Part shown: positions 1-9,211 of the stretch, piece after piece | How positions within the stretch are numbered: the stretch's first letter is position 1 | Layout of the letters: each line of letters opens with the position of its first letter | NCBI GenBank assembly: GCA_028279875.1 | Contig: JANQMU010000056.1 | Location: 17,121-81,120, forward strand | Source of the DNA: Rhizobiaceae bacterium | GTDB taxonomy: Bacteria > Pseudomonadota > Alphaproteobacteria > Rhizobiales > Rhizobiaceae | Reading direction: 5' to 3' | DNA: 64,000 bases | Notes under the pieces: model-generated | What the model saw: the letters and a program-made list of their open reading frames with translations, nothing else | Told to the model about the DNA's origin: nothing | The model's database searches: none | Made by a program: the position numbers and the translations under genes

Positions 1-112
1 CCGCGCCGGGTGCCGGCAGATGAATCGCCCTTTGATGCGAGAACGCCTCGATCTGCGGCGCGAACAACCGCCCATCGCACATCATGCCCGGAATCAGGAC
101 GAGCGGTATCAC
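1..112 (-). CDS. alpha/beta hydrolase, N-terminal part (runs off the window)
   Basis: A reading frame enters from the left edge and its first 37 codons are visible. It starts with GTG at 112-110, whose bases overlap the TGA stop of the upstream MetE-like gene (GTGA, 4-nt overlap). The peptide begins VIPLVLIPGMMCDGRLFAPQ, the usual first beta-strand and HG/PG oxyanion-loop region of alpha/beta hydrolases. The nucleophile elbow and catalytic His would lie outside the window, so activity cannot be judged. By position it is the last visible gene of the leftward operon that starts near 11572. The family call is inferred from a short fragment. Confidence 0.62.
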   Translation of the reverse strand, partial: MIPLVLIPGMMCDGRLFAPQIEAFSHQRAIHLPAPGA

Positions 113-1242
113 AGGCGCCGGCTGGCCAGCGCCGCCCCCTCCGCCAGGGCAGCGATCTTGGCAAAGGCGATATCCGGATCCACGGCACCGAAGCCGGCAA
201 ACGTCCCGAAACCGCAATCCGAGCCGGCGATGACGCGGTCGGCACCGACGATCGATACGAAGCGCTCGAGCCTTTGCGCCACCAGTTCGGGATGCTCGAC
301 AAAATTGGTCGTGGTGTCGACGACACCCGGAATCAGGACCTTGTCGTCGGGTATTTCGCCCTTTCGGTCGCGAAACACGGTCCATTCATGGGCATGCCGG
401 GGGTTGGATGTCTCAAACAGCACATACCGTGCCTTGGTTCCCATCAACGTGCTGAAGACCTTGTCCATACCGATGTCGCAAATATGCGGCCCCTCGTAAT
501 TACCCCAGCAGATGTGGACACGGATCTGCTCGGCCGGGACATTTTGCAGCGCGTGATCGAGCGCTTCCACATGCATATGGGCGATCTTCAGGAAGTCCGC
601 ATCCGAAAGGTCGGTAAACAGCATATGGCGCGACAGAGCCAGGTCAGGGCAATCGAGCTGCAGCGTCAGGCCGGCCGCCGCAATGATCTCGTATTCCTCC
701 TTCATCGCCTCGGCCAGCGCCGCCAGATAGGCTTCCCGGTCCGCATAATGATCGTTCGGCAGAAACAGCGAAATCACCCCGGGCGACGCGGCATTCATGA
801 AGCCGCCCTCCGCGCCGTGTTCGGCCATCGCCGATTTGAGATTGGCGATATCCTTGTGAAGATCGACATGGTCCTTGGGCCGCACCGGCCCGGTGCACAT
901 CGGACGCGCATAGTCCGCCGTCCCGCCCGACTCGGCGAGCCTCTTGAGGAACCCGGGAAATGCCTTGAGATCGGCCGGAGCGTTGCGCGGACTGTCGCCG
1001 GAAAAGCCGGTATAGCGGTCTTTGACATAGGTCGCGTAGGAGATTTTCGACGTCTCGCCATCGCTGACCAAATCGACACCGGCCGCCACCTGCCGCCGCA
1101 CCGTTTCGGACACGTTGCGCGTCATGCAGGCATCGAATGCCCCCTGATCGTAAGGCTCATCCCGTTCGCGGGCGAAGATGAAGTCGACCACCTCCTGCGT
1201 GCGCGGCAGCGACCCGACATGCGTAACCTTGATGCGCGACAC
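109..1242 (-). CDS. MetE-like cobalamin-independent methyltransferase family protein
   Basis: 377 aa, about the size of the C-terminal catalytic barrel of MetE without the N-terminal half. The zinc site is readable: H243 and C245 in HICWGNY, E277 in VLFETSNP and C343 in GSDCGFG. The N-terminal THVGSLPR and VSDGE motifs are also typical. Standalone barrels of this type include methyltransferases with substrates other than homocysteine and the epoxyalkane:coenzyme M transferase group, so a true methionine synthase role is not implied. It lies inside the catabolic operon, 23 nt after a SnoaL-like gene. An alkyl or methyl transfer during catabolism is the inferred role; the acceptor is unknown. 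Confidence 0.78.
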   Translation of the reverse strand: MSRIKVTHVGSLPRTQEVVDFIFARERDEPYDQGAFDACMTRNVSETVRRQVAAGVDLVSDGETSKISYATYVKDRYTGFSGDSPRNAPADLKAFPGFLKRLAESGGTADYARPMCTGPVRPKDHVDLHKDIANLKSAMAEHGAEGGFMNAASPGVISLFLPNDHYADREAYLAALAEAMKEEYEIIAAAGLTLQLDCPDLALSRHMLFTDLSDADFLKIAHMHVEALDHALQNVPAEQIRVHICWGNYEGPHICDIGMDKVFSTLMGTKARYVLFETSNPRHAHEWTVFRDRKGEIPDDKVLIPGVVDTTTNFVEHPELVAQRLERFVSIVGADRVIAGSDCGFGTFAGFGAVDPDIAFAKIAALAEGAALASRRL

Positions 1243-1265
1243 AGCTCTGTCCTTCCCGATTCTGC

Positions 1266-2234
1266 TCAGCCGGTTTTGAGGATGATCTGTTTCCAGATCG
1301 CGGTTTCATCGAACAGCACATATTCACGCCGCAGGCCCCACGGCCCGAACTCGGCGTGACTGGCGCCCATCACATGGACCGGCGCCCCCGATGGCGTACC
1401 CAGGCTCCCCCATCCATCATGCGTCCCGGTCAGCGACCAGCGGATCGCCGCGCGCGGCGGCATCAGCGGATCGTCGCGGCCGATCTGGTGATCGATCTTG
1501 AACACCGCATTGGGAAAACTGGCCCGCAGCCCGGTCCAGAAATGGTCGGCCGCCGAATAGGAATGGCCGGTGACGCCACCGGGATATTCCAACTGGCAGG
1601 CGCGGTCATATTCCCTGGGGATCACCGCCAGATCGGCGTTCATGATGCTCGTCAGAATATCGGCGTAGCGCGCGCCCCATTCATTGTCATTGCCCCTGCC
1701 GCGATAGGCGCCCTGCCGATCGATCTCCGGCGTGAACGGCCTGACGCAGCTTTCGAAACCGCCTTCCCGCTCGATCAGGTCGCGGGCATAGTCCTTGGGA
1801 TCCCAGCCCATCTGGCGCACCACCGCGCCCTGGTCACGGATCAGCCACTCGTCATTGACCTGGTTGTTGATGGCGTGACAGTCGGCGATGATGCGATAGA
1901 CCAGTTTCTTGCCGGTCGCCTTGCCATAGATCCCGTCGCCGAGATGGGTGGCGGTCGACAGCAGCCGGTGCGACGACAGCATGCCCTCCTCCGGCGTTCC
2001 CGACCAGATGACGTCTTCTCCCAGCAGAGTGCGATCCGGAAATTCGGCAATGGTCGCCATCGTCGCGGCGATGACATCATGATTGCCGACAACCACGGAC
2101 GGCGGCGAACGCACGATGATATCGGGGGCGTAATATTTGTTCAGGGTCGCAATGCCCCGATCTTCCCAGATCTCCTTGGTGATCCCGAGAATATAGTCGG
2201 GAAAATCCTTGAACTTGGTGTCAAAGCCCCTCAT
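1266..2234 (-). CDS. tandem SnoaL/NTF2-like protein (domain pair 1)
   Basis: 322 aa with two cone-shaped SnoaL/NTF2-like halves, roughly residues 10-160 and 180-322. The second half ends with WGLRREYVLFDETAIWKQI, matching the closing strand and helix seen in the other SnoaL-like genes of this cluster. SnoaL folds include polyketide cyclases, hydratases, isomerases and non-enzymatic binding proteins, so no reaction can be assigned. No signal peptide is present, so it is cytosolic. Its ATG overlaps the stop of the LacI-family gene (2231-2234), so the two are translationally coupled. It is one of four SnoaL-like genes in this window. Confidence 0.75.
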   Translation of the reverse strand: MRGFDTKFKDFPDYILGITKEIWEDRGIATLNKYYAPDIIVRSPPSVVVGNHDVIAATMATIAEFPDRTLLGEDVIWSGTPEEGMLSSHRLLSTATHLGDGIYGKATGKKLVYRIIADCHAINNQVNDEWLIRDQGAVVRQMGWDPKDYARDLIEREGGFESCVRPFTPEIDRQGAYRGRGNDNEWGARYADILTSIMNADLAVIPREYDRACQLEYPGGVTGHSYSAADHFWTGLRASFPNAVFKIDHQIGRDDPLMPPRAAIRWSLTGTHDGWGSLGTPSGAPVHVMGASHAEFGPWGLRREYVLFDETAIWKQIILKTG

Positions 2235-3253
2235 TCATCCCATCCTTCCGGTTTTCGGGCGGACCCGCGCACGATCAGCGGACCGTCAATGAATATCTGT
2301 TTCGGCGCGGTTTCCGCATTCTCGATGCGCGTCAGAAGCACTTCGACGGTGGCCTCGACCATGGCGTTCGAGCGCTGGCGGACGGTGGTCAGATCGTAGC
2401 TCGACCAGGCGGCAATCGGCACGTCGTCATAGCCGACGATCGAAACATCCTCGGGCACACGCAGGCCGACTTCGGTCCGCACAACATCCATCACCGCAAA
2501 GGCCATGTGGTCATTGGCGACAAACACCGCGTCGGGCCGCTCGGGCTTGTTGAACATGTCGCGGGCGGCGGCCTGGGCGATCTCGAAATGAAAATCGCCG
2601 ACCGTGCGGTCATGCAGCCGCATCCCGGCCGCGCTCAGACCGGCCAGGAACCCGCCCTCGCGGTCCCGCTGGGTGGATGCACCCTCCCACCCGGCGATAT
2701 GAGCAATCCGCTCATGCCCTCCGGCGATCAGGAACTCCGCCAGTCTGCGCGCACCGGCCGCATTGTCGGAGGTCACCGACGAGAACCGTTCATCGTCCTG
2801 GCTGCGGTTGAACAGGACCACGGGGATTCCGGCGGCGTCACAGCGCTCCGCCAGTTCCGAAGACATTGCGACCGAGGCGACGACCAGCGCGTCGACCTGG
2901 TAATCGATGATTTCGGAAAGCACCTTGTCGATATTACCGGCGGTCTGCGACGCCATGAAAATCAGGACATGATAGCCCTCGCGCTGCAGCGCGTTGGACA
3001 GTCTCTCGACGGCATCGGGATAGAACTGGTTTTCGAAATAGGCGACGACGACGCCGATGATCCGGCTTTTGCCGGTAATCAGCGAGCGCGCCAGCACATT
3101 CGGCCGGTAGCCAAGTTCGTCGGCGACTTTGCGAACCTTTTCAGCGGTTTTCAGCGGGACGCTGGCACCTGGCGTGAACACCCGCGACACCGCCGACTGG
3201 CTGACTCCGGCGCGTTTTGCAACAAGTGTCGATGTGACCCTTTCCGTTGCCAT
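2231..3253 (-). CDS. LacI-family transcriptional regulator
   Basis: 340 aa from the ATG at 3253, which overlaps the stop of the SDR gene (ATGA). A longer frame upstream lacks family similarity. Residues about 7-26 form the DNA-reading helix-turn-helix (TLVAKRAGVSQSAVSRVF), followed by the hinge helix (RPNVLARSL). The periplasmic-binding-protein-like effector domain follows, with IIGVVV, DALVVAS and VSIVGYDDVPIAAWS in the normal order. LacI proteins usually bind a sugar-like ligand and repress nearby uptake genes. The twin palindromes at 11596-11609 and 11651-11664 have LacI-type architecture and are the likely operators. It would then regulate its own operon from within. Confidence 0.93.
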   Translation of the reverse strand: MATERVTSTLVAKRAGVSQSAVSRVFTPGASVPLKTAEKVRKVADELGYRPNVLARSLITGKSRIIGVVVAYFENQFYPDAVERLSNALQREGYHVLIFMASQTAGNIDKVLSEIIDYQVDALVVASVAMSSELAERCDAAGIPVVLFNRSQDDERFSSVTSDNAAGARRLAEFLIAGGHERIAHIAGWEGASTQRDREGGFLAGLSAAGMRLHDRTVGDFHFEIAQAAARDMFNKPERPDAVFVANDHMAFAVMDVVRTEVGLRVPEDVSIVGYDDVPIAAWSSYDLTTVRQRSNAMVEATVEVLLTRIENAETAPKQIFIDGPLIVRGSARKPEGWDE

Positions 3254-4020
3254 CAGTCCGCCGTCCACCCGCCGTCGATCATCAGCGCCGATCCGGTCAC
3301 CAGTGCCGAAGCGTCGGATGCCAGGTAAACCACTGCACCCATGATGTCCTCGATCTCGCCGACCCGGCCGAGTTTGATCTTCTCCTCGATCCACCGGACC
3401 CGTTCGGGATTGTCGAATGTCTGCTCGGTCAAAGGCGTGCGGATGAAGGTTGGGCAGATGGTGTTGACCCGGATGCCCTGACCGCCGAACTCGATGGCCA
3501 TCGATTTGGTAAACCCTTCGACCGCGTGTTTCGATGCGCTGTAGACGGCGCGGTCAATGCCGCCGACATGGCCCATCTGCGAGGATATGGTGATCAGGGA
3601 TCCCGGGCGCTCCGCCTCCAGCAGCCCCTTTGCCACGGCCTGCAGCAGGAAATAGGCGCCGCGCAGATTGACATCCATGACCGCATCGAAATCGGCGGCC
3701 TGGGTTTCCCGCGCCGGGGCGTGACGGGCGAGCCCGGCGCTGTTGACCAGAATGTCGAACGGACCGTTCGCCTCGACCGCAGCCCGCATCGCGTCCAGAT
3801 CACCGACATCGAACGGCAGGGACCGCGCCTGCCAGCCCTCGGCCTTGAACAGCCGCACGGTCTCATCGAGACGCGCCGCGTTGCGCGCCGTCAGAACGAC
3901 ATCGGCCCCGGCCTCGGCCAGCGCCACCGCGCAGCCCCGGCCGATCCCGGAGGTCGCGCCGGTGACCAGCGCCCGTTTGCCGTCCAGCCGGAAGGAGGGT
4001 GTTCTGGGAAGTGCAACCAT
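3253..4020 (-). CDS. short-chain dehydrogenase/reductase (SDR, 3-oxoacyl reductase-like)
   Basis: 255 aa classical SDR. The cofactor motif TGATSGIG is at residues 20-27, NSAG is near 93, the catalytic Ser is in TISSQ, and the Tyr-Lys pair is in YSASK. The C-terminus MIDGGWTAD is typical. It should oxidise or reduce a hydroxy/keto group with NAD(P)H. ATGA overlaps on both sides couple it to the double SnoaL gene upstream and the LacI gene downstream. In context it probably oxidises an intermediate derived from the imported substrate. Specificity cannot be read from the sequence. Confidence 0.88.
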   Translation of the reverse strand: MVALPRTPSFRLDGKRALVTGATSGIGRGCAVALAEAGADVVLTARNAARLDETVRLFKAEGWQARSLPFDVGDLDAMRAAVEANGPFDILVNSAGLARHAPARETQAADFDAVMDVNLRGAYFLLQAVAKGLLEAERPGSLITISSQMGHVGGIDRAVYSASKHAVEGFTKSMAIEFGGQGIRVNTICPTFIRTPLTEQTFDNPERVRWIEEKIKLGRVGEIEDIMGAVVYLASDASALVTGSALMIDGGWTAD

Positions 4021-5051
4021 CAGACAGGCTCCATGGATCTGGTGCGGGATTTGTTGAATTCGCGGAGCCTTGCAAATACATCAACGCCGATCTGGCGGTA
4101 AACATCCAGAATATCGACAAGCACCCAGTTTTCGCGGATCAGGCCTTTCTCGCAGCGCCAGAAATCGAGGCTGCGCATGGTGATTTTCTGGTTTCCCGGC
4201 GCAATGCCGAGCCATCCGTCATCCGAGATCGTCATATGCATGCCGGGCCAGGCGGTAAAGCCGACATAGTCGCCATCGCCGAACAGATTGCCCTCTCCAA
4301 GGGAGCCGACCCGATCGGGCATGGCGTTCAGAAACGGGATCTGATGCCAGTTTCGAAAACCCGAAAGGCCACGCGCCGTGCCGATCCCGGAAGGGCCGTA
4401 CCAACTGAAGCGCGGATGCCAATAGTCGCCGAGGCGCATCGCCTCGACCCCGCCCTCGGCGAAGTTCCCGAGCCCGGCCAGCATGTCGGAAACGAGTTTG
4501 ACGCTGCCGGCCGACCGCTCCGCATCCCGGGGTCCCGCCACCAGCCCGTCCTGCGTCGCCGGACCCGGAACATGCCATTCCCGGCCGAGGCTGGGCACCA
4601 TCGGCCAGGCCCCCGCCTGTATCATGACTTCCGGAATATCCCACAGCGCCTGCATTTCGACGATCCTGGCGTCCTCGACGCGGTAAAACTCGTGAAATCG
4701 CATCGCGACCTGATGTCCGGTCGGCGGGATGTCGAGCCAGGAGGCAACGAATGTCCCGGTGTAATAGCCGGCGCAGCCCACCCAGTCCGACCCATTTGAC
4801 GTTTCGCCCGCCATGACGATGGTATCGCGCCGCTCCAGATCGGGAATGGCGGCATGAAGCGGCAGCAGCACAACGTGAAACAAATCTTGCGGGCCACCAA
4901 CATTCTCGAACGGATAGGCAAGATAGATCCGCGCGTCACGGTGAAAAGCACGCGTAAGCGCCGATTTGACGGTCTCCTCCTCGAAATCATACAGCGCCCG
5001 ACGCAGCGGCCGCATAAGCGCCTTGTTGCCGGTGTGGACGTCAGCGGCCAT
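4020..5051 (-). CDS. tandem SnoaL-like ester-cyclase-type protein (domain pair 2)
   Basis: 343 aa with two SnoaL-like domains, about residues 1-165 and 185-343. The second domain has YWH, WYGPSGIG, GDGDY and WPGMHMT, then DFWRCEKGLIRENWVLVD, the same succession as in the gene at 11683-12687. The shared positions are too many for chance, so these are paralogues. No signal peptide. It lies 27 nt after the HisD-like gene and overlaps the SDR gene by ATGA. Probable roles are hydration, isomerisation or lactone chemistry on a catabolic intermediate, but this is inference from the fold alone. Confidence 0.78.
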   Translation of the reverse strand: MAADVHTGNKALMRPLRRALYDFEEETVKSALTRAFHRDARIYLAYPFENVGGPQDLFHVVLLPLHAAIPDLERRDTIVMAGETSNGSDWVGCAGYYTGTFVASWLDIPPTGHQVAMRFHEFYRVEDARIVEMQALWDIPEVMIQAGAWPMVPSLGREWHVPGPATQDGLVAGPRDAERSAGSVKLVSDMLAGLGNFAEGGVEAMRLGDYWHPRFSWYGPSGIGTARGLSGFRNWHQIPFLNAMPDRVGSLGEGNLFGDGDYVGFTAWPGMHMTISDDGWLGIAPGNQKITMRSLDFWRCEKGLIRENWVLVDILDVYRQIGVDVFARLREFNKSRTRSMEPV

Positions 5052-5078
5052 GCGCCGCTCCGCAAAACACCGCCCGCA

Positions 5079-6392
5079 TCATTCCGCCGCCTCTCCGTAT
5101 GGCACGTTTTGCCCGCCATATCGTCGCACGCGCACATTGGCCTGCTCGGCATGGCCGACAAAGCCCTCCAGCATGCACAGCCGCGAACAATAGGCCCCAA
5201 TCGTCGCCGCCGCCTCGTCGCTCGTCACCTTCTGATAGGAATGGGTCTTCAGATATTTGCCCACCCAAAGACCGCCCGTATAGCGGCCCGCCTTCTTCGT
5301 CGGCAGCGTGTGGTTGGTGCCGATCACCTTGTCGCCATTGGCGACATTGGTCCGCGCCCCGAGGAACAAGGCTCCGTAGCAAGTCATATTGTTCAGGAAC
5401 CAGTCGTCCCGGTCGGTCATCACCTGCACATGTTCCGAAGCAATGTCATCGGCAACCGCCAGCATCTCATCATAGGTATTGCAGACGATCACCTCGCCAT
5501 AGTCCCGCCAGCTTGCAGCAGCGGTCTCGGCCGTCGGCAGGATAGTCAGCAGCCGGTCGATTTCGGCCAGCGTATCGCGTGCGAGCCTTTGCGAATTGGT
5601 GACCAGAACCGCCGGCGAGTTGTAGCCGTGCTCGGCCTGGCCCAGGAGGTCGGTGGCACACAGTTCGGCATCGGCGCCCGTCTCATCGGCAATCACCATG
5701 GTTTCGGTCGGCCCGGCGAACAGGTCGATCCCGACCTTGCCGAACAATTGCCGCTTGGCTTCCGCCACAAAGGCATTGCCCGGCCCGACCAGCATGTGCA
5801 CCGGCTCGATGGTTTCGGTGCCGATCGCCATGGCGCCGATCGCCTGGATGCCGCCGAGCACATAGATCTCATGGGCGCCGCCGAGATGCATGGCGGCGAT
5901 AACCGCCGGGTTGGGCTCGCCCTTGAAGGGCGGTGTGCAGGCGATGATGCGCGGCACGCCGGCGACCTGGGCCGTGGCCACCGACATGTGCGCAGAGGCG
6001 ACCATCGGGAACTTGCCGCCCGGCACATAGCAGCCGACCGACTGGACCGGGATGTTCCTGTGGCCGAGGATGACGCCGGGCATGGTTTCGACCTCGATAT
6101 CGAGCATCGAATCGCGCTGCGCCTGGGCAAAGCCCCGCACCTGGGCCTGGGCGAATTTGATATCCTCCATGTCGCGGGCCGAGACGCGGTTCATCAGCGC
6201 TTCGATCTCGCCGGATGACAGCCGAAAAGCATCCGGCGTGTAGTTGTCGAATTTCTCCGACAGGGCACGAACCGCCGCATCGCCCCGCGCTTCGATATCG
6301 GCCAGCGTCGCCTCGACGATGCCGCGCACCTTCGCATCGTCATCCGAACGCTCGGCGTCCGGCTTACCCCGTTTGAGAACCTCAATTGCCAT
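5079..6392 (-). CDS. HisD-superfamily dehydrogenase (histidinol dehydrogenase-like)
   Basis: 437 aa, full length for the HisD family: an NAD-dependent, zinc-binding alcohol dehydrogenase that takes alcohols to acids in two steps. The probable zinc ligands are Q252 and H255 (GQAEHG), D354 and H414; the catalytic pair is E320-H321 (SEHVQV); GTNHTLPT is present. True HisD has AGPSE and SQAEHD where this has AGPTE and GQAEHG. No his genes are near. It lies within a transporter operon, so it is probably a catabolic paralogue, such as the sulfopropanediol dehydrogenase (HpsN) type or a relative with another polyol-like substrate. The substrate is not determined. Confidence 0.88.
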   Translation of the reverse strand: MAIEVLKRGKPDAERSDDDAKVRGIVEATLADIEARGDAAVRALSEKFDNYTPDAFRLSSGEIEALMNRVSARDMEDIKFAQAQVRGFAQAQRDSMLDIEVETMPGVILGHRNIPVQSVGCYVPGGKFPMVASAHMSVATAQVAGVPRIIACTPPFKGEPNPAVIAAMHLGGAHEIYVLGGIQAIGAMAIGTETIEPVHMLVGPGNAFVAEAKRQLFGKVGIDLFAGPTETMVIADETGADAELCATDLLGQAEHGYNSPAVLVTNSQRLARDTLAEIDRLLTILPTAETAAASWRDYGEVIVCNTYDEMLAVADDIASEHVQVMTDRDDWFLNNMTCYGALFLGARTNVANGDKVIGTNHTLPTKKAGRYTGGLWVGKYLKTHSYQKVTSDEAAATIGAYCSRLCMLEGFVGHAEQANVRVRRYGGQNVPYGEAAE

Positions 6393-6403
6393 TCTGTTTC
6401 CTC

Positions 6404-6931
6404 TTACGCCGGTACCGGCGGTTGCTTTTCACCCCGATCGAACGCTTCCCAGCCCTCGCCCTTGAAGACATCCACGCCGAGCTGCGCCAGGACATGCGGA
6501 AAATCGACCATCACCCAGTTGTCGACGATCTTGTCATCGACCACCTTCCAGAAATCCATGTACCGGATTTCCACCCGCTTCCCGGTTGCCGCAACGCCCA
6601 TGAACGGCCCGCTATGGGTCGCTTCCTGCCGCCCGAAGGCCGCCGCCCATTCGCCCATATAGAGACGGGCTTCGTCGACACAGACCTTGTCGGAGAACGC
6701 CGCCTGGAACGGCTTTTGCCAATTGTCCTGAAAGGCCCGAATGCCGTGTTTGGTCCCGCAACCGAAATTACCCATCCAGGAAAAATCGCAGGCGAAGAAC
6801 TCACCGATATCGTCGATACGGTGATCGTTGAGCCCGTCGACCATCTCCTCGATAACCGTTCGGGTTGCCGCGGTTTTCGACATATCGGTGTCGCGGGACA
6901 AAACGGCCTGTTCCGGTCGCGATCCTCTCAT
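6404..6931 (-). CDS. single-domain SnoaL-like protein
   Basis: 175 aa with one SnoaL/NTF2-like domain. The closing segment ([20 protein letters not shown], then LAQLGVDVF) matches the ends of the double-domain proteins at 4020 and 11683. [11 protein letters not shown] matches their FSWYGPSGIGT region. The ATG at 6931 is preceded by GAAGGAAA at good spacing; an internal Met 16 codons later (6883) lacks a ribosome site. It lies 11 nt upstream of the HisD-like gene and 40 nt after the permease gene. It probably acts on the same pathway intermediates. No catalytic residues can be assigned. Confidence 0.77.
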   Translation of the reverse strand: MRGSRPEQAVLSRDTDMSKTAATRTVIEEMVDGLNDHRIDDIGEFFACDFSWMGNFGCGTKHGIRAFQDNWQKPFQAAFSDKVCVDEARLYMGEWAAAFGRQEATHSGPFMGVAATGKRVEIRYMDFWKVVDDKIVDNWVMVDFPHVLAQLGVDVFKGEGWEAFDRGEKQPPVPA

Positions 6932-6971
6932 GCAGATTTCCTTCTGTTTCCATACTTCACCGGATCACGCG

Positions 6972-8129
6972 CTACCCCTTCACCGCGCCGGCCGTCAGCC
7001 CGCTGACAATCTGCCGCTGGAAGATCATCACCAGCAGGAAGAGCGGCGCCGTGATCGACACGGCCGCGGCCACAGCCTCGACCTGATCGGTGGTGGTTGT
7101 CTCACGGTTGAAATAGCCGGCGATCGCCGGAACCATGGTCTGGTTCTGCGCATCGAGCAGCAGAGACGTGACGAGATAATCATTGTAGCCGAGCAGAAAA
7201 CTGAACAGGCCGGTGGTGATAACGCCCGGCCACATGACCGGCATGATCACCCAGCGGAAAGCCTGAAAATGGGTGCACCCGTCTACCCGAGCCGCCTCGT
7301 CCAGCTCTGATGGAATGTTCTGGAAGAAGGACCGCAGCATCCAGATGGTGAAGGGCTGGTTGATCGCCACCAGCACGGCGATTACGGCAAAGGGCTTGCC
7401 ATACAGCGTCGGCGCAGCGTCGCCCAGGATCGGCCGCAGGATTTCCGCCGAATTGATGAACCAGGGCAGATAACCGGCGACCAGCACCGAATGCGGCAGG
7501 GCTCGGAACACCAGGGCGATGATCAGGATCCAGAACGCCAGATTGGAGCCGGATCGCGCCAGACCGTACCCGGCAAGGGTGCCGAATGTCAGCGAAACCG
7601 TCACAACGCCGGTGGTGACGATCAGAGAATTGATGAAATTGCGGTAGAATTCATTTTCCCACCAAACCGCCGAATAATGCTCCGTGGTCAGACCGATCAC
7701 CGGATTGCCAAATGAGCCCAGGGCTGAATTGACAACATTCATGATCGGCGGCAGGGCGCCGACGAAAATCAGGACAAAGGCCAGCCCCAGCAGTAGCGAT
7801 CCGCAGATCCACCCGAACCAGACCTGGCCATAGGGTGAATATTGCCGCACCATGTCGGGCAACCATTTGACGGCCAATTGGGCGGTCAGAACCAGCAGCG
7901 CGATACCCGCCAGGATATCCGGCACCGAAAGCCCACTGCCTCTTTCCCGCGTCGCAGGACCGAAAATGACACTCAGCGGATTGGAGGAGAACGCATCGAT
8001 CGGCTCCTTGAAGCTCATCACGGCGATCCAGAAGATCGGGAAAGCCGCAATGAGGCACCAAATGGTCAGAAATCCTGCCGAACTGAAACGAAGAGCGGTC
8101 GACTGGCGGAAAGCCCTTGGGGTACTCAT
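6972..8129 (-). CDS. carbohydrate ABC transporter permease, MalG type with insertion
   Basis: 385 aa inner-membrane permease. The cytoplasmic EAA loop that docks the ATPase is clear near residues 275-300 (ELDEAARVDG, then MPVMWPG). After the first membrane span (about 18-40) there is an unusual stretch of about 90 residues with two further hydrophobic segments (DILAGIALLVLTAQLAVKWL and WICGSLLLGLAFVLIFVGAL), making it much longer than the usual 270-300 aa. The remaining five spans are conventional. The ATG overlaps the stop of its partner permease. It works with the genes at 8129, 9212 and 10523. Confidence 0.9.
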   Translation of the reverse strand: MSTPRAFRQSTALRFSSAGFLTIWCLIAAFPIFWIAVMSFKEPIDAFSSNPLSVIFGPATRERGSGLSVPDILAGIALLVLTAQLAVKWLPDMVRQYSPYGQVWFGWICGSLLLGLAFVLIFVGALPPIMNVVNSALGSFGNPVIGLTTEHYSAVWWENEFYRNFINSLIVTTGVVTVSLTFGTLAGYGLARSGSNLAFWILIIALVFRALPHSVLVAGYLPWFINSAEILRPILGDAAPTLYGKPFAVIAVLVAINQPFTIWMLRSFFQNIPSELDEAARVDGCTHFQAFRWVIMPVMWPGVITTGLFSFLLGYNDYLVTSLLLDAQNQTMVPAIAGYFNRETTTTDQVEAVAAAVSITAPLFLLVMIFQRQIVSGLTAGAVKG

Positions 8130-9151
8130 CAGTTTGCCCCCTTGTGATCGCGCCAGGTCCGGCGCAACAGCGGATAAAGAAGGATGATAATTCCGATCAT
8201 GGTCAGCATGGCGCTGGCCGATGCCCGCGATATGGAGCGGTTTCCGCTGTCATCGGGCGTCAACAGGTCGAAGGTGAGCCACTGCAGCGAAATCACATGG
8301 GCCTCGCTGGAGAAGCCGATGATTTCGTCGAACACCCGGTAGCTGTCCATCAGGTGAATCAGTGACAGGAAAATGATCAGCGGCATGAGGTGGGGAATGA
8401 CCACGTAGCGAAGACGTTCCCAACGGCTTGCACCGTCGATTATGGCGCTTTCAAGCGTGTCCTGATTGACGGTCTGCAGACCCGCATAAAGAACGACGAA
8501 GGCAAAAGGTGCCACATGCCACACCCGGTAGCCCATCATCAGGATTTCGATCGTCCAGCCCTGGGCAAAGAGCGCAATATCACGCTGAAGCCACCATTCC
8601 ATAAAGGCCGTCATGATGCCGTCGCCGACAAATAGCCAGCGGATCGATAGCGCGCCGATAACAGGCGTGATGATAAACGGCAGAAGGGAAATGAAGATCA
8701 CCGGTCCGCGAATGGCACGCGTGGCATTGTTGACGGCAACGGCCAGCGCGAGACCGACGATGATGACCAGCGGCAGTGTGATCAATGTGAATGTCAGGGT
8801 GAACCGCAACGCCTTCCAGAAATCGATGGAAAGAAGCGCGGAAACGCTTCCTGCGGAAATCGCAGCCCAGGCGCGCTCCGGTTCGAGAACGTTGAGATAG
8901 CTCTGCCAGCCCACATATTTGGTCTCGGTGACGATCTTGCCGTCGTCACCCAAAATCGGGCGTGTCTTTTCTTCGGTGACACAGGTCTGTTTGAGAAACC
9001 CGGCCGTACAGTTTTCGACCTCCACCGTCTCGAATTGCGGCTGAGTCAGATAGAAACTCTGGGAGAACACGCTGACCAACGGTGCTGCGATAAACAGCAG
9101 CATCATGAAGATGGATGGCGCCACGAAGACTGCAAATGTCTTGAACTTCAT
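8129..9151 (-). CDS. carbohydrate ABC transporter permease, MalF type
   Basis: 340 aa permease of the MalF/UgpA group. The first span (about residues 9-32) is followed by a periplasmic loop with two Cys (ENCTAG, KQTCV), then five more spans. The EAA loop appears as SAIIDGASRWERL near residue 237. No solute-contact residues can be assigned from sequence. It pairs with the MalG-type subunit, with which it overlaps by 4 nt. A hairpin at 9174-9202 separates it from the solute-binding-protein gene. Confidence 0.92.
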   Translation of the reverse strand: MKFKTFAVFVAPSIFMMLLFIAAPLVSVFSQSFYLTQPQFETVEVENCTAGFLKQTCVTEEKTRPILGDDGKIVTETKYVGWQSYLNVLEPERAWAAISAGSVSALLSIDFWKALRFTLTFTLITLPLVIIVGLALAVAVNNATRAIRGPVIFISLLPFIITPVIGALSIRWLFVGDGIMTAFMEWWLQRDIALFAQGWTIEILMMGYRVWHVAPFAFVVLYAGLQTVNQDTLESAIIDGASRWERLRYVVIPHLMPLIIFLSLIHLMDSYRVFDEIIGFSSEAHVISLQWLTFDLLTPDDSGNRSISRASASAMLTMIGIIILLYPLLRRTWRDHKGAN

Positions 9152-9173
9152 TGGCCCGTCCTCCCCAAATCAG

Positions 9174-9202
9174 AAAAACCGGGAGGGCAGAAAGCCCTCC
9201 CG
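9174..9202 (-). terminator. hairpin with T tract between binding-protein and permease genes
   Basis: A 9-bp perfect stem (CGGGAGGGC / GCCCTCCCG) with a 5-nt loop, followed on the minus strand by GGTTTTTC. It sits 10 nt after the binding-protein stop and before the permease start. Such intercistronic hairpins in ABC operons usually act as partial terminators or 3'-end protectors, giving more binding protein than membrane subunits. That role here is inferred. Confidence 0.75.
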
Positions 9203-9211
9203 TTCACAGTC

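Noticed and set aside
10..1359. 449-codon plus-strand frame opposite the MetE-like gene
   Set aside because: Low-complexity Arg/His-rich composition and no family motif, while the minus strand has all zinc ligands of the MetE barrel.
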